In this document: piece after piece, positions 16,901 through 21,878 of the stretch
How the letters are laid out: every line of letters begins with the position of its first letter
Position numbering within the stretch: the stretch's first letter is position 1
Source: Ignavibacteriales bacterium
Lineage (GTDB): Bacteria; Bacteroidota; Ignavibacteria; Ignavibacteriales; Melioribacteraceae
Direction of reading: 5' to 3'
Assembly (NCBI GenBank): GCA_020059785.1
Contig: JAGVBL010000075.1
Span: 1-21,878 of the forward strand
DNA length: 21,878 bases
Position numbers and translations under genes: made by a program
The notes under the pieces: model-generated
What the model was told of the DNA's origin: nothing
The model's database searches: none
Seen by the model: the letters and a program-made list of their open reading frames with translations, nothing else

Positions 16901-17557
16901 GAAATTTATTCCGATGAAAGTAGAAGCGGAATACTTGCAACCCTCCACACTTTACGTCAGCAGATAATTAAATCGAAAGATATTCCAAACTTAGCTCTGG
17001 CGGATTATATCGCACCAAAAAATTCCGGTGTTAATGATTACATAGGAATGTTCGCTGTTACAACGGGAATTAGAATTGAAACACTTATTGAAAAATTTAC
17101 AAATGAACACGACGATTATAATGTAATTATGACCAAAGCAATTGCCGATCGGCTGGCTGAAGCTTTTGCAGAATATCTGCATGAGAAAGTCCGGAAAGAA
17201 ATCTGGGGATATGCAACCGGCGAGAAATTTTCCAATGAAGAATTAATTCATGAAAAATATATTGGGATTAGACCTGCACCAGGTTATTCTGCTCAACCGG
17301 ATCATTCAGAAAAACTGACAATCTGGAAATTGCTGGATGTTAAAGCTAAAACAGGAATAAGTCTTACAGAAAGTTTAGCAATGTATCCCGCAGCTTCTGT
17401 TTGCGGACTCTACTTTGCAAATCCTGATGCTAAATATTTCTCGGTTGGTAAAGTAAGTAAAGACCAGGTTGATGATTACAGAAAGCGAAAAGGAATCAGC
17501 TTAAAAGAAGCAGAGAAATGGCTCCGTCCAATTTTGAATTATGACGGGAGCGATTGA
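13865..17557 (+). CDS. metH: Cobalamin-dependent methionine synthase
   Basis: 1230 residues, full length for MetH. It transfers the methyl group of 5-methyltetrahydrofolate to homocysteine through methylcobalamin. Domains in order: homocysteine-binding barrel (about 1-325) with zinc ligands Cys248 (GLNCSLG), Cys311 and Cys312 (GGCCGTTPEH); pterin-binding barrel (about 350-620; FINVGERTNVTGSRKF, VNMDEGL); cobalamin cap (about 665-750; LFGSGKMFLPQVVKSARVMK); cobalamin-binding domain with the axial His760 in GDVHDIGKN; and the AdoMet-dependent reactivation domain (about 920-1230; RPAPGYSAQPDHSEK). All four modules are in one chain, so no separate reactivation protein is needed. It stops with TGA, showing TGA is a stop codon here. 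No cobalamin riboswitch is seen upstream. Confidence 0.98.
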   Translation: MSSNFSNIKIILSERILVLDGAMGTLIQRHKLTEEQFRGEKFKDHPVEIKGNNDLLVLTQPDIIKNIHRQYLEAGSDIIETNTFNANAISQADYQTENLVYEINFHAAKIAKEAAVEFTKINHDKPRFVAGALGPTNKTLSLSPDVMDAGFRAVTFDYMKDAYKEQARGLIDGGADILLVETIIDTLNSKAALFGLMELMQETGKELPIMISGSIIDMSGRTLSGQNTEAFYISISHTKNLLSVGLNCSLGASQMRSFISELSRIANTFVSLYPNAGLPNEFGGYDETPSSMSSVLEDYLKEGYVNIIGGCCGTTPEHIKYFSEIAAKYKPRKIPAVKPLLSLSGLEPLIFRPDSNFINVGERTNVTGSRKFARLIKEENFDEALTVAREQVENGAQILDVNMDEGLINSEEMMTKFLNLLAAEPDIARVPIMLDSSKWSVIEAGLKCLQGKGIVNSISLKEGEEIFKEHARKILMFGAAVIVMAFDEEGQADSFERKIKICERAYKILTEEVGFPPQDIIFDPNIFAIATGIEGHNQYAINYFEATKWIKKNLPYAKVSGGISNVSFSFRGNDIVREAMHSAFLYHAIEAGMDMGIVNAGQLAVYEEIPKDLLEMVEDVLLNRRKDATERLVDYANKIIQQEKTEKKTDEWRLLPINERLKYALINGVTDYIDHDSEEALKTYSSVLEIIEGPLMDGMNVVGDLFGSGKMFLPQVVKSARVMKKAVAVLIPHLEKQNLKNDSVKSVPTVLLATVKGDVHDIGKNIVGVVLGCNNYDVIDLGVMVPSDKIISTAIEKKVDVIGLSGLITPSLDEMVHVAKEMERIGLQIPLLIGGATTSRIHTAVKIAPEYSHSTIHVLDASKSVNVVSNLLSENKSTFQKGIKDEYEKLRIEHNRRKTVREYLSLDEARKNKLNLNWENVKPHKPNNPGVTVLNNVDLSIIRKYIDWTPFFSTWELKGKFPEIFGDNNYGDEAKRIYNDANSLLDKIVNDKLLAANGIVGLFPANSLDDDIEIYSDESRSGILATLHTLRQQIIKSKDIPNLALADYIAPKNSGVNDYIGMFAVTTGIRIETLIEKFTNEHDDYNVIMTKAIADRLAEAFAEYLHEKVRKEIWGYATGEKFSNEELIHEKYIGIRPAPGYSAQPDHSEKLTIWKLLDVKAKTGISLTESLAMYPAASVCGLYFANPDAKYFSVGKVSKDQVDDYRKRKGISLKEAEKWLRPILNYDGSD

Positions 17558-17608
17558 ATATAATTTACTATTTTCGGTCAGCAGTATTTAACAGGTAATA
17601 GCATTACA

Positions 17609-18079
17609 ATGAATAAAAAAAATTTCCGTACCGGTGCTATTGGTGCATTAATGGACGAATACGAACGCGCCGCTTCCGATTTGATAACTATCTTAGAAAA
17701 ATTACCCGCTGATAAATTCAATAGAATTTACGATCCCAAAACTACTGATGAACACTGCAGATCAATCAAGTCAATTATTAATCATGTTATTGATGCAGCT
17801 TACAGGTATGCAAATCAAATAAGAATTTTTTTAGCAATCGTTCCTGTTAAACCGGAATTCAAAATTGAAAGCACAAACGATGCGGTTAGAGCAATTAATA
17901 AAGTTCTGACTTTTACTGCAAATTCAATTGAAGGATTCTGGAATCTTTCAGAAGAGCAAATTCTTGCTACCCGTCAGCAAACAAAATGGGGATTATACGA
18001 TATTGAAATGATGTTCGAACATGCTATTGTTCACATTCTTCGTCATAGAAGACAAATAGAAAAATTTCTTTCACAATAA
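17609..18079 (+). CDS. DinB-like metal-binding four-helix protein
   Basis: 156 residues. The layout of the DinB/YfiT-like family is visible: a helical bundle with a probable metal triad of His59 (IINHVIDAAYRY), His138 and His142 (FEHAIVHILRHRRQIEKFL), the C-terminal helix carrying the pair spaced by four. His146 is extra. Family members include thiol-dependent transferases and proteins of unknown function; DNA-damage induction is known only for the founder. It lies 51 bp after metH and 12 bp before the M28 peptidase gene, suggesting co-transcription with the latter, though no functional link is obvious. The ATG at 17609 has only a weak upstream purine stretch. Confidence 0.8.
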   Translation: MNKKNFRTGAIGALMDEYERAASDLITILEKLPADKFNRIYDPKTTDEHCRSIKSIINHVIDAAYRYANQIRIFLAIVPVKPEFKIESTNDAVRAINKVLTFTANSIEGFWNLSEEQILATRQQTKWGLYDIEMMFEHAIVHILRHRRQIEKFLSQ

Positions 18080-18091
18080 ATTGGGACTGTT

Positions 18092-19651
18092 ATGTTTAAA
18101 AAAACTTTTACTCTTTTCATAGTCCTCTTCATTTCATTTACATCTCTTGCGCAAGAGAAAATAGATTACCAGGTAATGCAAAGAATCAAAAGAGAAGGAC
18201 TTGAAAACTCTAAAGTGATGGAGTATTTAAGTTTTCTAACTGACATTTATTCGCCCCGACTTGCCGGATCGAATCAGTATAGAGAAGCCGGTAAATGGGT
18301 TGTTAATAAATTAACCGAACTCGGTTTACAAAATTCCAAAATGGAACCATTTGGTACTTTAGGACGCGGATGGGAATTACAGAAATTCTACTTTGCAATG
18401 ACTGAACCTCAGTACATGCCGATTATCGGATATCCTAAAGCATGGACTTCAGGATTTAATGGAATGATTGAAGGCAACCCTGTATTAATAGATATTAAAA
18501 AAGAAGAAGACCTTCAGCAATTCAAAGGCAAGCTTAAGGATGCAATAGTATTTATGCAAGGTGAACAGGAATTAACAACATCATTCGAACCGGATGCAAA
18601 AAGATATACCGAACAGGAACTTAAAGAATTACAGATGCTTCCTGAACCGGGTGCAAGATCTCCATTTGCTAACCGAATGGAAGAATTCATAGCTCGTAAC
18701 AGATTAAGACAATCGATATCAGCATTTCTTGAGCAGGAAGGTGCCGCTGTTACAGTTGAACCGGCTCAGGGAAGATACGGTACAATATTCGTTCAGAGCG
18801 GCGGTTCATACCGCAAAGGTTCTCCTAAAGCAATTCCTCAGGTAGTAATGGCGGTAGAACAATATAATAGAATTGTAAGAATTCTTAAACAGAATATTCC
18901 TGTTAAGCTGGAAATGGAATATCAAGCTAACTTTGTTGAAAGTGATTCTCTTGGTTATAATGTAATTGCAGAAATTCCTGGAACAGATAAAAAATTGAAA
19001 GATGAAATCGTTATGCTTGGCGGTCACTTCGATACATGGCACGCAGGAACCGGCGCTACAGATAATTCATCCGGCTGCGCCGTTGCATTAGAAGCTGTAA
19101 GAATTTTAAAAGCAATTGGTGTTCAACCAAGAAGAACAATCAGAATTGCAATGTGGGATGCCGAAGAAGTTGGTCTGATTGGCTCGCGGGAATATGTTAA
19201 AAATCATTTCTTTGATAGAGAAAAAAAAGAGAAGAAACCGGACTATGATAAATTCTCAGCTTACTTTAACTACGATAACGGGACAGGAAAGATTAGAGGA
19301 ATTTATACTCAAGGAAATGAAGCTGTTGCACCAATCTTTGAAGAATGGCTTAAACCATTTCATAGTCTTGGAGCAACAACTGTTACAGTTAGAAATACTG
19401 GGGGAACAGATCATCAATCATTCGATGGTGCAGGATTGCCGGGTTTTCAATTTATTCAGGACGAAATTCATTACGATACAAGAACACATCACTCCAATAT
19501 GGATGTTTATGACCTTGCGATGCGAGGCGATTTAATGCAGTCCGCTGTTATTATGGCTGCATTCGTTTATAATGCTGCTATGCGCGATGAAAAACTACCG
19601 CGTAAATATTTTGATCCGAACGAAGAGAGAGCGAGAAGACCGAGGTTTTAA
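18092..19651 (+). CDS. Secreted M28-family zinc peptidase
   Basis: 519 residues with a signal peptide ending near residue 20 (FTSLAQ), so exported. A PA-type insertion probably occupies about residues 120-275. The M28 catalytic domain shows the co-catalytic zinc ligands: His312 (GGHFDTW), Asp324 (TDNSSG), Glu358/Glu359 (WDAEEVGLIGS; base and ligand), Asp395 (YFNYDNG) and His466 or His467 (THHSNMD). The order and spacing resemble carboxypeptidase Q and related aminopeptidases that release amino acids from peptides. It would work in the periplasm or outside the cell. Acidic and aromatic specificity cannot be inferred. A 9-bp hairpin follows the gene. Confidence 0.93.
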   Translation: MFKKTFTLFIVLFISFTSLAQEKIDYQVMQRIKREGLENSKVMEYLSFLTDIYSPRLAGSNQYREAGKWVVNKLTELGLQNSKMEPFGTLGRGWELQKFYFAMTEPQYMPIIGYPKAWTSGFNGMIEGNPVLIDIKKEEDLQQFKGKLKDAIVFMQGEQELTTSFEPDAKRYTEQELKELQMLPEPGARSPFANRMEEFIARNRLRQSISAFLEQEGAAVTVEPAQGRYGTIFVQSGGSYRKGSPKAIPQVVMAVEQYNRIVRILKQNIPVKLEMEYQANFVESDSLGYNVIAEIPGTDKKLKDEIVMLGGHFDTWHAGTGATDNSSGCAVALEAVRILKAIGVQPRRTIRIAMWDAEEVGLIGSREYVKNHFFDREKKEKKPDYDKFSAYFNYDNGTGKIRGIYTQGNEAVAPIFEEWLKPFHSLGATTVTVRNTGGTDHQSFDGAGLPGFQFIQDEIHYDTRTHHSNMDVYDLAMRGDLMQSAVIMAAFVYNAAMRDEKLPRKYFDPNEERARRPRF

Positions 19652-19667
19652 CTTAATTAATTCTTAA

Positions 19668-19691
19668 TGAGGGGAATATCAGTTCCCCTCA
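19668..19691 (+). terminator. Nine-base-pair hairpin after the peptidase gene
   Basis: TGAGGGGAA (19668-19676) pairs perfectly with TTCCCCTCA (19683-19691) around a six-base loop, 16 bases after the peptidase stop codon. Only AAGGAATAAC follows directly; five Ts come ten bases later (19701-19705). It is probably a terminator or an mRNA 3' stabiliser, and marks the boundary before the next operon. Confidence 0.5.
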
Positions 19692-19719
19692 AGGAATAAC
19701 TTTTTAACTGGAGCTGTAA

Positions 19720-19962
19720 ATGGGTTTGTTTGATAGGCAATCGAAAAATCCCATAATCGCCACATACAGAAATATGGGTAAAAAAATTACTTGTCCTAAT
19801 TGTGGTAACACTAAATTTGAAGTACGGGATGTTTTGTTAAATACTACGGCAATGACGTTCTTCGGCTTCGACTGGGCAAATAAAAATGCTTCTGCAATGA
19901 TCTGTACTCAATGTTCTAGAATTGAATGGTACTTTAATCCACCGAAAATTATAAATGAATGA
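19720..19962 (+). CDS. Small zinc-ribbon protein
   Basis: 80 residues with two CPxC-type knuckles, CPNC at 25-28 and CTQC at 62-65, separated by 33 residues, giving a four-Cys zinc ribbon. The middle segment (TTAMTFFGFDWANKNASAM) includes hydrophobic and aromatic residues typical of short ribbon proteins that describe themselves as nucleic-acid-binding-like. GGAG lies about nine bases before the ATG. Its stop is three bases before the AmgK-RapZ fusion gene, so they are almost surely co-transcribed. Family function is unknown to me; its link to amino-sugar recycling is positional only. Confidence 0.75.
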   Translation: MGLFDRQSKNPIIATYRNMGKKITCPNCGNTKFEVRDVLLNTTAMTFFGFDWANKNASAMICTQCSRIEWYFNPPKIINE

Positions 19963-19965
19963 TCT

Positions 19966-21402
19966 ATGGTTAATCAAAAAAAAATAATTGAGATTTTTGA
20001 AAAGTGGGCTGGTGAAAAATCTGTTTCATTTACTCCCCTTCCTATCTCCGGGTCCATAAGAAGATACTTCAGGATTCGAAGCAATAGTAAGACTGCTCTG
20101 GCTGTTTATAATACTGATAAACGTGAAAACCAGGCATTCATATATCTTGCAAAACATTTCGGAAAGCATCAATTAAATGTTCCGAAAATTTATTCGCAGA
20201 ATCTGAATGAGAACATTTACCTTATAGAAGATCTGGGTGACACAACACTATATTCACAAATAATCAATTCTCCAGGGAATAAATTTACCGGCTCAATTCA
20301 TTTAATTGAAAATGCTCTTTCGGAACTTCCACGATTTCAGATTACTGCTTCTAAGGATATCGATTATACAAAATGTTATCCACGCCCGGCTTTCGATAAG
20401 CAGTCAATTATGTGGGATCTCAATTATTTCAAATACTATTTCCTTAAATTGTCCGGAATCAGTTTCGACGAACAAAAACTTGAGGATGACTTCAAGTTGT
20501 TTTCAAACTTTCTTATTACTGCCGATAAAAATTATTTTATGTACCGTGATTTCAATTCAAGGAATATTATGGTTAAGAACGGGGACTTATACTTTATCGA
20601 TTTTCAAGGCGGAAGAAAAGGTCCTTTGCAATATGACCTGGCTTCTTTTCTCTTCAGTTCTAAAATAAGTTTTAATGACGAGCAAAGAGAAAATCTTTTT
20701 GAGCATTATATTGAATCTGTTCTTGCATACAAAAAAGTTGATGCCGCAAAATTTAAAAAACACTATTATCCCTTTGTGCTTGTAAGAATTTTGCAAATGT
20801 TAGGTACATATGGATATAGAGGTTATTTTGAAGGTAAGCCCCACTTTTTAACAAGCATCCCTTTTGCTGTGAACAATCTAAAACTGATAATTGCTAAGAA
20901 GAAAATAAATCTAAAGCTTCCAGAACTTACTAAATCTCTTCTGGCAATTGTTCAATCAGATAAATTTTTGGGATTGGTTGGAAATTCTGTAGAAACAAAA
21001 AAGTTAACAGTACGAATAAATAGTTTTTCATACCGGGATAAACTTCCTGTTGATTACACGGGTAACGGAGGTGGTTTCGTTTTCGATTGCCGCGCTATTC
21101 CAAATCCGGGGCGACTTGATGAGTACAAACCATTAACCGGAAAAAATAAATCCGTGCAGCAATTTCTTGAATCGCAAGGCGAAGTTGTAAAATTTCTAAA
21201 AGAATCTTTCGATTTGGTTGAACAATCTGTTGTTAACTATATTCAAAAAGGATGGACAGATTTAATGATAAATTACGGATGTACCGGCAGTCAGCACCGC
21301 TCCGTCTATTGCGCTGAAAAGTTAAGTGAGTATTTGAAACACAAGTTCGATATTAACGTTGTGGTATGTCATACTAAACTGAATCAACAAGATATTTTTT
21401 AA
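19966..21402 (+). CDS. AmgK-like sugar kinase fused to RapZ C-terminal domain
   Basis: 478 residues in two parts. Residues 1-335 are an aminoglycoside-phosphotransferase fold kinase: ISGSIRRYFRI as the nucleotide loop, YLIEDLGD as the hinge, catalytic loop YRDFNSRN with Asp195 and Asn200, and metal-binding Asp212 in FIDFQGG. The usual His of the APH HxD motif is Tyr here. It resembles AmgK, the anomeric kinase for MurNAc/GlcNAc in peptidoglycan recycling. Residues 347-478 match the RapZ C-terminal domain (FVFDCRAIPNPG, PLTGKN, GCTGSQHRSV with Cys439 and His444), which in enterobacteria senses glucosamine-6-phosphate and binds the sRNA GlmZ. The N-terminal P-loop half of RapZ is absent. A MurU-like gene follows after two bases. 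I infer a kinase whose activity or partner choice is tuned by amino-sugar phosphate. Confidence 0.85.
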   Translation: MVNQKKIIEIFEKWAGEKSVSFTPLPISGSIRRYFRIRSNSKTALAVYNTDKRENQAFIYLAKHFGKHQLNVPKIYSQNLNENIYLIEDLGDTTLYSQIINSPGNKFTGSIHLIENALSELPRFQITASKDIDYTKCYPRPAFDKQSIMWDLNYFKYYFLKLSGISFDEQKLEDDFKLFSNFLITADKNYFMYRDFNSRNIMVKNGDLYFIDFQGGRKGPLQYDLASFLFSSKISFNDEQRENLFEHYIESVLAYKKVDAAKFKKHYYPFVLVRILQMLGTYGYRGYFEGKPHFLTSIPFAVNNLKLIIAKKKINLKLPELTKSLLAIVQSDKFLGLVGNSVETKKLTVRINSFSYRDKLPVDYTGNGGGFVFDCRAIPNPGRLDEYKPLTGKNKSVQQFLESQGEVVKFLKESFDLVEQSVVNYIQKGWTDLMINYGCTGSQHRSVYCAEKLSEYLKHKFDINVVVCHTKLNQQDIF

Positions 21403-21404
21403 CC

Positions 21405-21878
21405 ATGAAAGCTTTCATACTTGCCGCCGGATTAGGAACCAGACTTAAACCATTAACGGATTTTAAACCGAAAGCACTGGTTGAAATAAACGGTATTACC
21501 CTTCTCGAACATTTATTACTAAAGTTAATTCGCTCAGGATTCGATTCGGTTATTATTAATGTTCATCATTATGCGGATCAGATAATTGAATTTGTTAAAT
21601 CAAAAGAATTCTTCGGGATTGAAATTGAATTCTCAAACGAAACCGGATTACTTTTAGATACCGGCGGCGGGCTAAAAAAAGTTAAGTGGTTCTTCAATAA
21701 CAGCCAACCGTTTCTTATCCATAATGTAGATATATTTTCTAACATCGATCTAACTGAACTCTACAGTAATCATGTAAATAATAATTCTATTGCAACACTT
21801 GCTGTTCAAAAAAGAAATTCATCCAGGTATTTTCTTTTTGATAAAGAAAAAAATTTGTGCGGATGGATAAACGAAAAA
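21405..21878 (+). CDS. MurU-like sugar-1-phosphate nucleotidyltransferase (partial, runs off the end)
   Basis: 158 codons are present from ATG at 21405; no stop is reached before the window ends. The N-terminal nucleotide-binding signature is intact (ILAAGLGTRLKPLTDFKPKALV), then INVHHYADQIIEFV, LDTGGGLKK (around residues 89-97) and HNVDIFSN with the metal-binding Asp. This matches sugar-1-phosphate nucleotidyltransferases, most closely MurU, which makes UDP-MurNAc from MurNAc-1-phosphate, the product of AmgK. It starts two bases after the AmgK-RapZ stop, so co-translation is likely. Glucose-1-phosphate or mannose-1-phosphate transferases share the same signature; the MurU reading rests largely on the kinase beside it. 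Confidence 0.88.
   Translation, partial: MKAFILAAGLGTRLKPLTDFKPKALVEINGITLLEHLLLKLIRSGFDSVIINVHHYADQIIEFVKSKEFFGIEIEFSNETGLLLDTGGGLKKVKWFFNNSQPFLIHNVDIFSNIDLTELYSNHVNNNSIATLAVQKRNSSRYFLFDKEKNLCGWINEK

Overview
The window is an AT-rich bacterial chromosome segment with compact gene packing and no tRNA, rRNA, insertion sequence or CRISPR array that I could find. Several features suggest a Gram-negative member of the Bacteroidota/Ignavibacteriota (FCB) group. These are a GWxTD-domain secreted TPR protein, a DUF5916 outer-membrane beta-barrel with a CBM9-like front, a heptose epimerase (HldD) for lipopolysaccharide core, an AmgK-like kinase fused to a RapZ C-terminal domain, and few strong Shine-Dalgarno sites. 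The lineage is an inference from gene content; Ignavibacteria is my best guess.

Layout. Positions 1-179 hold no gene but several inverted repeats. Positions 180-587 are a bacteriohemerythrin reading frame with all seven iron ligands at canonical spacing, but a TGA replaces its conserved N-terminal Trp codon. Positions 697-3123 encode a large membrane-anchored SpoIIE/PP2C-type phosphatase. It converges, across a shared terminator, on a minus-strand GWxTD/TPR secreted protein (3143-5260). That gene is divergent from a plus-strand DUF5916 barrel (5405-7558). An archease-rtcB RNA-repair pair follows (7619-9542) and ends at a bidirectional terminator shared with a minus-strand Spy/CpxP-like helical envelope protein (9588-10280). 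A plus-strand alpha/beta hydrolase (10462-11259) converges on a minus-strand operon whose transcription order is hldD, four-helix-bundle (S23-type) protein, Nudix hydrolase, small membrane protein (13647 down to 11262).

The rightmost part is all plus strand: a full-length cobalamin-dependent methionine synthase metH (13865-17557), a DinB-like protein, a secreted M28 peptidase, a small zinc ribbon protein, an AmgK-RapZ(C) fusion, and a MurU-like sugar-1-phosphate nucleotidyltransferase that runs off the window end. The last three are nearly contiguous (3 bp and 2 bp gaps) and look like one operon for peptidoglycan amino-sugar recycling.

The points most worth a second look are the kinase-RapZ fusion next to a MurU-like gene, the nonsense codon in an otherwise intact hemerythrin, a terminator-like hairpin touching the archease start codon, a hexamer repeat with an overlapping hydrophobic small reading frame upstream of metH, and two G7 tracts in the DUF5916 barrel gene.
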